NCBI RefSeq assembly: GCF_037203765.1
Contig: NZ_JBBCAS010000007.1
Location: 1 to 64,000, forward strand
DNA: 64,000 bases
Origin: Sediminicola sp037203765
GTDB lineage: Bacteria > Bacteroidota > Bacteroidia > Flavobacteriales > Flavobacteriaceae
Direction of reading: 5' to 3'
In this document: piece by piece, positions 1 to 9,000 of the stretch
Numbering within the stretch: position 1 is the first letter of the stretch
Layout: every line of letters begins with the position of its first letter
Position numbers and translations under genes: made by a program
Notes under the pieces: model-generated
What the model was told of the DNA's origin: nothing
Databases searched by the model: none
Seen by the model: the letters and a program-made list of their open reading frames with translations, nothing else

Positions 1-6
1 AATACA

Positions 7-37
7 AAAGTGATGCCTATCGGCACCCACTTTTTTT
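7..37 (+). terminator. Rho-independent terminator in repeat copy 1
   Basis: AAAGTG and TGCC (7-17) pair with GGCA and CACTTT (22-33) around a TATC loop. An unpaired A lies on one side and CC on the other. A run of seven T's follows. It would end a plus-strand transcript entering from the left of the window. Confidence 0.55.
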
Positions 38-120
38 GTTTCCCCTCGCTCTCCAAAACTTCGTTTTGAAACTCGGGGACAGGATTTGGAGAATCCCAAT
101 GAACCCTCACTGAAAATACA

Positions 121-151
121 AAAGTGATGCCTATCGGCACCCACTTTTTTT
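121..151 (+). terminator. Rho-independent terminator in repeat copy 2
   Basis: This is the same hairpin and T-run as at 7-37, carried along by the 77-bp duplication. Two identical terminators therefore lie in tandem. Confidence 0.5.
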
Positions 152-200
152 GTTTCCCCTCGCTCTCCAAAACTTCGTTTTGAAACTCGGGTAAACAAAA

Positions 201-228
201 AAAGTGATTTGCAAATGCAAATCACTTT
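201..228 (-). terminator. Terminator of tRNA-Pro(GGG)
   Basis: A perfect 12-bp stem (201-212 with 217-228) closes an AAAT loop. On the minus strand it is followed by a T-rich run (complement of 191-200). It begins 11 nt after the 3' end of the tRNA gene. Confidence 0.8.
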
Positions 229-238
229 TCTGCTTGGT

Positions 239-311
239 CGGGATGACAGGATTTGAACCTGCGACCCCACGCCCCCCAGGCGTGTACGCTACCGGGCTGC
301 GCTACATCCCG
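239..311 (-). tRNA. tRNA-Pro(GGG)
   Basis: The minus strand folds into a complete 73-nt cloverleaf. The acceptor stem pairs CGGGATG with CATCCCG. The D stem is GCGC/GCGT with one wobble. The anticodon stem CACGC/GCGTG carries loop CTGGGGG, giving anticodon GGG, which reads proline codon CCC. The T stem is GCAGG/CCTGT with loop TTCAAAT. CCA is not encoded. It has its own promoter (324-353) and terminator (201-228), so it is a single-gene transcription unit. Confidence 0.95.
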
Positions 312-323
312 AAATCCGGACTG

Positions 324-353
324 CAAAAATAATAAGTTACAGCCTATTTACAA
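324..353 (-). promoter_or_regulatory. Promoter of tRNA-Pro(GGG), TTG-N19-TATTTTTG
   Basis: On the minus strand TTG (353-351) is followed after exactly 19 nt by TATTTTTG (331-324). This matches the Bacteroidota SigABfr-type consensus of TTG near -33 and TAnnTTTG near -7. The tRNA 5' end lies 12 nt beyond the -7 element. Confidence 0.8.
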
Positions 354-433
354 TGCTCTTTTTGAAAAAATATTAAAGATATGTCTGTTATGTCCGTTTT
401 AATTTGATATAGTTCAAACAGGTATACTTAAAA

Positions 434-1591
434 CTAAAAATATTCCAGTAAACCCATGATGCCATTAAATGAAATAAGGCAGGCGAAAAGCAATGAAGTT
501 ACCAATCCTAGGTTTATCCATAGGCTGGTCTTATGTCCTTTCATGATTTTTTTGTTATTGATGAGCAATAGTATTCCCACAATTACTATGGGGAGTACAA
601 ATACATTGAACACCTGGGACAAAATTTGCATTTCAACAGGATTGGCTCCCAAAACTGGAACGATCAAAGCAAAAACAGAAGCAAAAGCGGTAATTATTTT
701 GAATTGTTTTGAGCTGGTATCCAGTTCCCCAGATTGATAATCGGCCAATAATATTGGTGCAATCAGCAAACAGGGAAATATGGAGGATAATCCTGCGCTC
801 AAGGTTCCAAAAAAGAAAAGTGTCAAGGCAAATTTACCTGCAACGGGTTCTAGGGTATTTACCATATCCAAAACTTTGGTAACAGGCTGTCCCTGATGGA
901 ACAAGGCACCACTTGCTACAGCCATTACCGATCCACTGATTATAAATACAAGGCAAGCCGCTATAATAGCATCTTTTTTCTGTTGTTTCAAATTGTGTAT
1001 GGTCCATCCCTTCCCTTTTACAAAAAGGGGTCTAGATAAGAATGTTGCCGCAGCCATTGTGGTTCCCACAAAGGCAGCAACCATCATATTGCCCCCTTCC
1101 ACCTTTGGAACGGATGGTACCAACCCTTGGACTACTTCCATAGGAAGGGGATAGACCATGAAAAGGGACACTATAAAGGAAAGCCCCATAATGGTCACAA
1201 AGATGACCAGGATCTTTTCAAAGAAGGTATATTTTCCAACTAGAAGTAGCGCATACATAATTCCGATCACTACTATAGCAACGATCAGAACCGTTTCATA
1301 TCTAAACCCTTCCAATTGTGGAAAATAGATCAAAAATATTTCGTAGATAATATTTGCTGAAATCCCCAAAATGCCCATCAAAGAATTCCATTGTCCAAAT
1401 GAGATACCGATGATGATCAAAATAGCTATGAATTTTCCACCTTTGATATGTTTTTTAAAACTATATAAGGCTGTTTCTCCTGAAATTAAGGCGTAATTCC
1501 CAAACGAGTACATCAAAAGACCTGAAAAAATACAGCTTAACAAAAGTACCCATAGCAATTGCATACCGTACGTACTTCCGGCAACGATCAT
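434..1591 (-). pseudogene. NRAMP-family transporter, 5'-truncated
   Basis: The 385-aa product is almost all membrane: about ten hydrophobic segments, with loop features such as GETALYSFKKHI and FLSRPLFVKGKGW seen in NRAMP-related transporters of Bacteroidota. These proteins normally begin with a glycine-rich first helix of the form GPGTVTTS just before a sequence like this one's MIVAGSTYG. Here that helix is gone: a TAA lies seven codons upstream of the ATG, and the sequence beyond belongs to another gene on the other strand. Roughly 20-30 residues of the first core helix appear lost. The canonical helix-6 MPH motif is also absent, so the substrate cannot be stated. No promoter or ribosome site is evident upstream. 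It may be a dead gene or, less likely, translated as a shortened protein. Confidence 0.6.
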
Positions 1592-1747
1592 GGAAGTAAC
1601 GATGAATGTTTACAAATGACGTTGTATGAAGCATTCGTAATGGAAAAGGTTCAACAGGGAAATCCAGTTATAGGTCTTTACCCACTTACAGCTGAAGAAA
1701 TTAAATCTGAGTTTGAGGAATGGAAAAAGACAACAACAAAGGAATAG
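1559..1747 (+). pseudogene. C-terminal fragment of an RraA-like protein
   Basis: The useful part starts near 1616. The fragment AFVMEKVQQGNPVIGLYPLT followed by EEIKSEFEEWKK resembles the C-terminal tail of RraA-family proteins (HMG/CHA aldolase-like), where a helix is followed by GxYP and an acidic helix ending in EW. Only about 45 residues remain, so the catalytic domain is absent. It runs head-to-head with, and overlaps, the truncated NRAMP gene, so both genes appear cut at one breakpoint near 1592-1615. The family call is from memory of the tail pattern and is moderate. Confidence 0.45.
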
Positions 1748-1748
1748 A

Positions 1749-1955
1749 TTATAATTTAGATGATACATCTCCATAGCGAAAGTGTTGGAATATCAGGGTA
1801 TCATTTGGGATAATCATTTCTGAGGCAACATTACCACCTATAGAAATTTTATCTATCTTTAATTCTGAATATGGTGTTTCTAAATTTGCCAAAACATTCC
1901 TTAATCCCATAAAGTGATTTTTTTTGCACCAAGACCTATGGGTTGCCGGAAATCA
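1749..1955 (-). pseudogene. Unrecognised coding remnant
   Basis: A minus-strand frame is open for about 68 codons from after a TGA near 1956 to TAA at 1749. An internal ATG at 1910 would give 53 aa. The translation has protein-like composition (for example ISIGGNVASEMIIPNDTLIF then QHFRYGDVSSKL) and ends naturally, so it looks like the C-terminus of a lost protein. I do not recognise the family. It ends 2 bp from the RraA-like fragment's stop, convergent with it. Confidence 0.35.
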
Positions 1956-2007
1956 TTTTAGTGATGCTGGTTATGGACAAAATATGGCTACAACCAAACA
2001 GGCATAA
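1918..2007 (+). pseudogene. Short coding remnant, C-terminal end
   Basis: A plus-strand frame reads LHQDLWVAGNHFSDAGYGQN then MATTKQA and a TAA stop. It opens at a run of T's that may mark a junction and overlaps the preceding minus-strand remnant. It has no start codon. It is too short to assign and could be chance. Confidence 0.25.
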
Positions 2008-2072
2008 AGTCAAAAAAATTCACAACCTAATGAAAAAATTTGCCCTCAGGGCTTATTTAAAGTTGTATTAAT

Positions 2073-5000
2073 ATGAAATCCACCACGGAAAAATCCCATG
2101 ACAAAACTTTAAAGGCCCCTAATAGAGGTGTTAGGGCCACGGAATTGTTCAAAATTGTTGTTGTGGGTGCGTCTGAGGGTGGACCTGAGGCAATATCTGA
2201 ATTATTATCTGCTCTACCTCCAGCACCAGGAATGGCTTTCATTTATGCACAACATCATGTGCGGGGTACCACTGGAAAATTAAAGGAGCGGCTATCCCGT
2301 AACACCACAATGGATGTGAGGGAATTGGTTGAATTGCATAAAATAGGACCAAATCAGGTCTATATTACCGCTATTGACCATGGTAATGACATTTCAATTG
2401 ATGGGAATACAACCGATCATAAAAAAAATGGTGAATTCCAGTCCATCGATAGCCTATTCTCTTTAGCAGCAAAGACCTTTGGTAACAGAGTCATTGGTAT
2501 CATCTTAGATGGAACACTGGATGATGGTGTTATTGGATGTCAAGATATCAAAACTGTTGGAGGGTTGATTTTTTCCCAAAATGATTCCGCCAAATTTCCC
2601 CATTTGCCCCATTTAGCTGTTTCAAAAGGGGTGGTAGACCATGTCCTTAACGCAAAGGATATAGCATCGCAATTGGTCAGACTAAACAATTTACATACTA
2701 CAAAGCCAAATAAGAAAGGGCAAGGACCTGATAACGGGTTAGAACATCAGCAGGAATCAGGGACAAAAGTCACTACCAATTCTGTGAACATACTGAATGA
2801 AGAATTAAAAAATAGTGAAGCGCGGTATCGAGATTTATTGTTCGGGTTGCCCGTTGCGGTATACACATGCAATGTAGATGGATATATTGAATTGTACAAT
2901 GAAGCCGCCGCCAAGCTTTGGGGGACCAGGCCAGTAATTGGAAAAGACCTATGGTGCGGATCCTGGAAAATCTTTAGGCAAAACGGTACACCTTTACCGT
3001 TTGAAGAGTGCCCCATGGCATTGGCCTTAAAGCAACAGAAACCCGTTAGTTTTGAAATCCTTATTGAGCGACCTGACGGTACCAGACGCAACATCCTACC
3101 AAATCCGCAACCTACCTTTGATACCTATGGCAATTTAACAGGTGCCATAAATACTTTAATAGATATTACCCCTCAGGTAGAGGCACACAATAAAATCCAA
3201 GAAAGTGAAACCCAGTTCAGTACCCTGGCCAACAACATTCAAAACCTAGCCTGGATGGCCAATGCCGATGGATGGGTGTTCTGGTATAACCAACGCTGGT
3301 ACGAGTATACAGGCACCACGAAAGAAGAAATGGAAGGCTGGGGCTGGCGAGCTGTGCATGACCCTCAATATTTACCCTTAGTGGTAAAGCAATGGAGGAA
3401 TGCCATAGAATCAAAAAAACCCTTTGAGATGACCTTTCCTGTGAAGGGTGCTGATGGAAAATTCCGTTCTTTTATTTCCCGGGCATTTCCTTTATTTGAT
3501 GCTGATGGAAATATAAGTCGTTGGGTTGGCACACACACCGATATCCATGATCACCTTGAACATTCCGATTTTTTAGAGGCCAACCTTAAGGAGGTCTATC
3601 AAGAAATGCAGGCCATTTTACATTTTGCACCAGATGCAGTGATCACCATTGATGAGAAAGGGACTATCATAAGTTGGAACCCCGAGGCAGAATCCATTTT
3701 TGGATGGAAAAAGGAGGAAACATTGGGAAGGTCCTTGACAGAAACGATAATCCCCGAACGTTTTGCACAAATGCATACAAGAGGAATGGAGCTTTTTTTA
3801 AAGACTGGTGAAGGACCAGCCATGAACAAAGCTCTGGAAATGTTTGCGGTCAAAAAAGACGGGGTTGAAATTCCGGTTGAACTGAAAATATCAGGGACAA
3901 AAATTAATGATCGCCATATTTTTATTGGCTTCCTACGTGACATTTCAGTTAGAAAACAGGCCCAAGAAACAATCATCAATAAAACTTCCCAGCTCATTGA
4001 AGCGCAACAACTAGCCCTTATCGGAAGTTGGGAATGGGATGTAAAGTCTGATAAAATAACTTGGTCTGATGAACTGTTTAGGATTTTTGGATTGGAACCC
4101 CAAGATTCTATTCCCAGCTATGAAAATTATCTCAACTACATTCATAAAGATGATAGAGATAATTTAAATGCCACGATACAGCAGGCATTCAATGACCATC
4201 AGTCCTACAAATTTATACATAGGATTACATGCCCTGATGGTACAATCAAATACATTAAAGCGAGAGGTCAAGTTTTTACCAATGAGCAAAACGAAACTAT
4301 ACGCCTGGCAGGGACCGCACAAGACATTACTGACTGGCAAAAGCGTGAGTCCGAGCTAAAAGCCAGCGAGGAACGTTTCTTTAAAATCTTTGACAGCAAC
4401 CCTGTACCAATGTCATTGTCCGAAATCAAGACCAACAAAATAAGATATGTGAATTCTCTTTTTTGCAGTTTATTCGGTTACACCAGAGAGGAAATTATTG
4501 GCAAAACCTCCGAAGAATTACAATTGATCGAACCACGGGAATACGATAGGGTGATATCTTATATATTTGAACACCTTCAGGAAAGTAGGACCCTTGAGGA
4601 AGTTCAAAATCTATCCATTGATGAAACGGAACAACTCCTGTTGAATTTAAAGCAAACGGATGCAATGAAAGATTTTGAAGTGCAATATACCAGTAAATCT
4701 GGCGAAACCTTTCCTGCAATAGTTTCCTATGAAATAATCAGGCTCCATTCTGAGCGCTTTATGATTACTTCCTACCAAGATATTTCTGAAAGGAAAAGGG
4801 CTGAAAAGTTACTTAAGACCCAGAATGAGCAACTAGAAAAAATGAACAAGGAACTACAATCCTTTACCTACATTTCTAGCCATGACCTTCAGGAACCATT
4901 ACGAAAGATCCAAACCTTTGCCGAACTCATTATAGATACTGAATTTGCGAATCTATCCGAGAGGGGAAAAAACTATTTTTCAAGGATGCATAATGCAGCT

Positions 5001-5558
5001 GACCGGATGCAAACGCTTATCCATGATTTACTTTCCCTATCTCATGCCAATACCCTTAAAGGAAAATTTGAATTAACGGACCTGAATGAAATTATAGAAT
5101 CTGTTAAAGTTGAACTAGCAGATACCCAAAAAATGGAAGATGCAATTATCGAAGTTGAAGAGCTGGGAAAGTTCCATATCATCCCCTTTCAATTCGAACA
5201 GTTATTTTTTAATCTGATAAGCAACTCCCTTAAATTTTCCAAATACGGCCAACCACCACGAATCAAGATATCAAGTGAAATTATCAATGGCGACAAATTG
5301 AAGCATCAAGCACTTTTACCCGGCAACACCTACTTACATATCACGTTCCAAGATCATGGAATAGGGTTTAAAGAAGAATATGCTGAAAAGATTTTTGAAG
5401 TGTTTCAACGACTTCATACCAAAGATAAATATGCAGGAACTGGTATCGGACTTGCTATCGTCAAAAAAATTGTGGAGAACCATAATGGATTCATTTCGGC
5501 AAAAAGTAAACTGGACAAAGGAACAACCTTTGACATCTATATTCCCATCTCATCCTAA
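2073..5558 (+). CDS. CheB methylesterase-PAS-histidine kinase hybrid
   Basis: The 1161-aa protein opens with a CheB-type methylesterase domain (about 25-205). It has the nucleophile motif GASEGG (S34), H61 in YAQHHVRG and D151 in LDGTLDDG. Five PAS/PAC modules follow at about 252-370, 380-505, 510-630, 650-760 and 770-905. A HisKA domain has the phospho-acceptor H937 in SSHDLQEPLRK, and an ATPase domain carries DHGIGF and GTGIGLAIVKKIVENHNG. There is no membrane segment, no CheR methyltransferase and no receiver domain, so it is a soluble sensor kinase. CheB normally removes methyl groups from chemoreceptors; here the domain probably acts in regulation. Glu35 sits where CheB has Thr or Ala. 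No response regulator is adjacent, so its partner is elsewhere. Confidence 0.88.
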   Translation: MKSTTEKSHDKTLKAPNRGVRATELFKIVVVGASEGGPEAISELLSALPPAPGMAFIYAQHHVRGTTGKLKERLSRNTTMDVRELVELHKIGPNQVYITAIDHGNDISIDGNTTDHKKNGEFQSIDSLFSLAAKTFGNRVIGIILDGTLDDGVIGCQDIKTVGGLIFSQNDSAKFPHLPHLAVSKGVVDHVLNAKDIASQLVRLNNLHTTKPNKKGQGPDNGLEHQQESGTKVTTNSVNILNEELKNSEARYRDLLFGLPVAVYTCNVDGYIELYNEAAAKLWGTRPVIGKDLWCGSWKIFRQNGTPLPFEECPMALALKQQKPVSFEILIERPDGTRRNILPNPQPTFDTYGNLTGAINTLIDITPQVEAHNKIQESETQFSTLANNIQNLAWMANADGWVFWYNQRWYEYTGTTKEEMEGWGWRAVHDPQYLPLVVKQWRNAIESKKPFEMTFPVKGADGKFRSFISRAFPLFDADGNISRWVGTHTDIHDHLEHSDFLEANLKEVYQEMQAILHFAPDAVITIDEKGTIISWNPEAESIFGWKKEETLGRSLTETIIPERFAQMHTRGMELFLKTGEGPAMNKALEMFAVKKDGVEIPVELKISGTKINDRHIFIGFLRDISVRKQAQETIINKTSQLIEAQQLALIGSWEWDVKSDKITWSDELFRIFGLEPQDSIPSYENYLNYIHKDDRDNLNATIQQAFNDHQSYKFIHRITCPDGTIKYIKARGQVFTNEQNETIRLAGTAQDITDWQKRESELKASEERFFKIFDSNPVPMSLSEIKTNKIRYVNSLFCSLFGYTREEIIGKTSEELQLIEPREYDRVISYIFEHLQESRTLEEVQNLSIDETEQLLLNLKQTDAMKDFEVQYTSKSGETFPAIVSYEIIRLHSERFMITSYQDISERKRAEKLLKTQNEQLEKMNKELQSFTYISSHDLQEPLRKIQTFAELIIDTEFANLSERGKNYFSRMHNAADRMQTLIHDLLSLSHANTLKGKFELTDLNEIIESVKVELADTQKMEDAIIEVEELGKFHIIPFQFEQLFFNLISNSLKFSKYGQPPRIKISSEIINGDKLKHQALLPGNTYLHITFQDHGIGFKEEYAEKIFEVFQRLHTKDKYAGTGIGLAIVKKIVENHNGFISAKSKLDKGTTFDIYIPISS

Positions 5559-5672
5559 TTCTAAAATTTCAAAAATTCCCTGCCTCCGACCTCGACCAAA
5601 AAGCTACGCCTTTCACTTTTTTTTATTTTCACGTTGGATGGGGAGCAAGCTTCATCCAAGTTCAAATAAAAA

Positions 5673-5699
5673 AAAGCCAGACAATATTTGTCTGGCTTT
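5673..5699 (-). terminator. Terminator of the tRNA-Pro(UGG) unit
   Basis: A 12-bp stem (5673-5684 with 5688-5699) with a TAT loop is followed on the minus strand by a T-run (complement of 5666-5672). It begins 8 nt past the tRNA 3' end. Confidence 0.8.
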
Positions 5700-5706
5700 C
5701 GTTGGT

Positions 5707-5780
5707 CGGGGTGGCAGGATTCGAACCTGCGGCCTCCTGCTCCCAAAGCAGGCGCGATAACCGGGCTACGCTACACCCCG
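5707..5780 (-). tRNA. tRNA-Pro(UGG)
   Basis: The 74-nt minus-strand cloverleaf is complete. The acceptor stem is CGGGGTG/CACCCCG and the anticodon stem CCTGC/GCAGG. The loop TTTGGGA gives anticodon TGG. The T stem is GCAGG/CCTGC with loop TTCGAAT. No good -7 element lies directly upstream. The nearest canonical promoter (5962-5990) precedes the damaged second copy, so the two copies probably share one transcript. Confidence 0.95.
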
Positions 5781-5830
5781 AATAGGTTATCTATAAACTC
5801 AATATCTCAACTTTTCTATCTAATCTCTTC

Positions 5831-5913
5831 CGGTGGCAGCCCCGAAACTTCGGGGGAACCTGCGGCCTCCTGCTCCCAAAGCAGGCGCGATAACCGGGCT
5901 ACGCTACACCCCG
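5831..5913 (-). pseudogene. Second tRNA-Pro(UGG) copy, T-loop replaced by a palindrome
   Basis: Positions 5857-5915 repeat 5724-5782 exactly (59 bp, offset 133), covering the acceptor 5' strand, D arm, anticodon arm and half of the T arm. The GGTGGCAG block (5832-5839) is also kept. Between them the six T-arm bases GATTCG are replaced by 17 nt containing the palindrome CCCCGAA-AC-TTCGGGG (5840-5855). The last three acceptor pairs are also lost. The product should not fold as a normal tRNA, although the anticodon arm is intact. It lies closer to the promoter than the intact copy. Confidence 0.85.
5840..5855. repeat. 16-nt palindrome inside the tRNA T-loop
   Basis: CCCCGAA and TTCGGGG pair over 7 bp with a 2-nt AC centre. 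It is a candidate for a small mobile hairpin. The similar string GAAACTCGGGG occurs at 69-79 next to another tRNA T-arm-like sequence. Confidence 0.75.
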
Positions 5914-5961
5914 AAAAAATTATAGATTGATTTAATGGTCAACTATCTTAATTTCAGACTG

Positions 5962-5990
5962 CAAATATACCATAATACTTAGAAAAACAA
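5962..5990 (-). promoter_or_regulatory. Promoter of the tRNA-Pro(UGG) pair, TTG-N18-TATATTTG
   Basis: On the minus strand TTG (5990-5988) precedes TATATTTG (5969-5962) by 18 nt. Transcription would first read the disrupted tRNA copy (5' end 5913) and then the intact one (5' end 5780), ending at 5673-5699. Confidence 0.75.
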
Positions 5991-6016
5991 ACCAAAATAA
6001 GTCTTATAAAAAACAA

Positions 6017-6046
6017 AATAGGTGCTAATATCTATTAACACCTATT
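6017..6046 (-). terminator. Terminator of the giant SprB-repeat gene
   Basis: On the minus strand AATAGGTG pairs with CACCTATT, extended by six weaker inner pairs, and is followed by TTGTTTTTT. It lies about 30 nt after the stop codon. Confidence 0.75.
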
Positions 6047-6076
6047 CGGTCAAGCTGTTAGCTTTTTAACTTTATC

Positions 6077-9000
6077 TTATCGGAACAAAGTAAAGTGTCC
6101 CACATACTGCTGCTTATCAGGATCATTGGCATTTACCACATACCAATAATCCCCTGTTGGCACCTCATTGCCCTCATATTTACCATCCCAACCGATAACA
6201 TCATCCAAAATAGCCACTACCCTACCATATCGATCATAGATTTTCACTTCCATGTTAGGGAACATTTCACGATTCCCTGGTGCCCAAAGATCGTTCATGT
6301 TGTTACCGTCCGGAGTAAAGAAATTAGGCATTTCCAACATTCCTGTAAATTTAAACGGTATCGTTATGGTAACGCTGCAGCCCTGTTCATCAACTACTCG
6401 TATGGTAACCGTTGCATCCATATTTAGAGTGAAGACATTGTTATCTCCCATGTTCTGTCCCTGGAAGTAATATTGGTAATTACCAAAACCACCTGTAGCC
6501 GTAGCCGTAATTTCATTTGGCCCTGTCTTGACCGCATCAAGAACCAATGGGTCGTAAGCATCTATGGTAAATGGAACAGAAGTTGAACAACCGTTCTCAT
6601 GGTACAAATACACAATATGGTCCCCGGGAGGCAAATCTCCAAAGGTATGGTTGGTAGTGGCCAAACTAATATCATCCACATCCAAAGAAAACAATAACCT
6701 GGACAGCACACTGGAGTCTTGCATTTCTACGGTAACAGTGCTATTGGGAAATATCCCTTCACAACCGTATTCTGGGAGCGCGGTAGCAGTAAGATCTACC
6801 CCAATTATAATGGGTATTACCACATTGGTTTCGCAACCTCTGGCATCCCTAACAAAAGCAACATAAGTCTCCCCTCCTTCCAAATTATCAAAGAACAACG
6901 CATCATTCCTAACAAAATCTGCAGGATCGGATGAGTTTAAACTGGTCTCATAATATGGCTGTAAAGTCACTGGATCTATAAAAGGAGTTCCTCCTGTTAT
7001 GGTCAGTTGTGCCGATCCATCCATGGCATTGATACATGTTTCCGGAGTTTCTATGGATGATACCGTCAGAACGTCCGGTTCCAAGACGGTCAAGGTCATT
7101 TTCTCCGAACATCCCTTTTCATCCAAGATCAATATTTCATAAGTACCGGCATCCAAATCATCAAATACGAACTGTCCCGGGGTGGTAGGATAACTAAAGA
7201 ATTCATTGAAATTGGGTGAGATCGCGAATTGTAAAAGTCCAACTCCTCCAGATGTCACGTCTATTTCAATAGAACCATCAGATAGCCCGTTACAGGATAC
7301 TGCATTGGGCACGGCCGTAAACTGTATAGGATCTGGCCTTAGGATCACCAATGGACCCTCAACCTCAGAACACGTTACACCACTGATAACGCTCACATAA
7401 TAATTCGTGCCCTCTGGCAATCCTTCAAAGGTCCCATCATCTTGGGTAGGTCTAAATAGGGTCGCCGATGCATTTGGCGCAAACGGATCTCCCGGATCTC
7501 CCAACCATAATTGAAATTGATAGTTCCCTACACCACCCGCAGCAAAAGATTCTATCCTTCCATCCAATTCGGAAGCACAAGAAATATCATCTGGCAGATT
7601 TAATATAAGATCAACGTTTTCTGCATTGACCAAGGTGATCCCTTGAGAACGCACACTATTACAAACATTCAGTCCCGTTACATCCTTTTTACGGATATCG
7701 TACTGATAGAATCCTGGTCCAACCGTAATCAATACAGAGGTACCTGCCATATCGATATAGGGATCGGTAGGCAGTGCACTGAACGATCTATATTCGTATA
7801 CATAGCCCACTTCAGGATTTTCCACACTTAATCGTATTTGGCCCTGTCCCCCACAACCGGGAGCTTGTACCTGCACCAATTTCGGATCTATCGGTGGCGG
7901 TGGATTCACAAAATAAGGTACGGTGACACCAACACACGCGAATCCTGAAGATATCTCAATGGCATACCAGCCTGCACTGATATACCCACCAGTTATCCCA
8001 ACAAAGGTAGGCGTATCTTGTAGACCACCTGTTGAAACCACATCTGTATTGTCATTACTACCCAAATACAACAATCTGTATTTATATCCTGCTCCTGGAA
8101 CTCCTCCCGAGGCTCCCGGAAGAGCAGTTAGGGCATTGCCCGTTGTTGGATCAAAAGCTTCCAATACGGCATTGTTTCCACCTGGACAGACCAAAGCCTG
8201 TGGTTCCCTGATGCCGGCCACTATTGGGGGAATAGGATTTAGTTGTATATCCGTACTTGTCTCGCAACCTTCAATATCCCTTACGGTAACCCTATAACTT
8301 CCACTGGACAAGTTTTCAAATTCATTGTTTGGCCCAAAAGCGACCACACCAACAAATGTTCCACTACCTATTGGACTTTCAATGGCCAAACTATAGTCGT
8401 AAGCAGAGGTGTCCCAACCTCCCTGAGCGCTAGCCTGGATTTTACCAAGATTGTCATCGCAACTAACATTGCCCAATTCTAAGGCCGAAAGGGTAAGCGG
8501 GCCACTTGGAGTCCTTATGGTCGCCACATTACTGTTTCCAGAACAATAGGGCAAATCATCGGAAGTCACTATGACATAAAAGTTACCTCCTGGAAGTCCG
8601 GTAATAGTCTCTGGATTGTTGGATGTATGGAAGCTACCAGTAGCCAAAGAAGTTGTGGCCGTTAGGTCATCACTGCTATAAACGTTATAGGTGTAATTTC
8701 CAGTATAATCAGTTACCGTGATTGCCATTTCACCATCATTAACTCCAAAACATTGGATAGGCTTGGCCTCACTGATCACGACAGTTGGCGCCACCGGTTC
8801 ATCTACGGTATGTTTTGGCAATGGATAGGTACAACCACCAATATTATCGGTAATCTCAAAAAGATAATCTCCGGCCGCCGGCAAATCGATCAGGGCAAAA
8901 CTATTGCCCACTACAACTACTGGCGCTACCGGTACCAAGGAATTGGTTGTCACGGTAAAGCTTGTGGTGCCCACAACATCGATACGGACTTGTTCTGGAT

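Larger units (their letters stand above)
1..191. repeat. 77-bp direct repeat, two copies (1-77 and 115-191)
   Basis: Positions 1-77 and 115-191 are identical by eye and are separated by 37 bp. Each copy holds an imperfect terminator-like hairpin followed by T's, then a second hairpin (CAAAAC-ttc-GTTTTG). The first copy starts at the window edge, so the array may continue to the left. The 37-bp spacer contains GACAGGATT and TGAACC, which resemble the two sides of a minus-strand tRNA T-loop split by about 13 nt. That resemblance is suggestive only. Confidence 0.85.
1592..2072. other. 481-bp stretch of gene remnants before the sensor kinase
   Basis: Apart from the three remnants listed separately, the stretch holds an A-rich leader and a small hairpin GCCC-tca-GGGC (2042-2052) that sits 20 nt before the kinase start codon. 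I see no intact gene and no canonical TAnnTTTG box in it. Confidence 0.5.

Noticed and set aside
1..191. CRISPR array
   Set aside because: Only two copies, 77 bp long with a 37-bp spacer and a terminator structure inside; no cas genes nearby.
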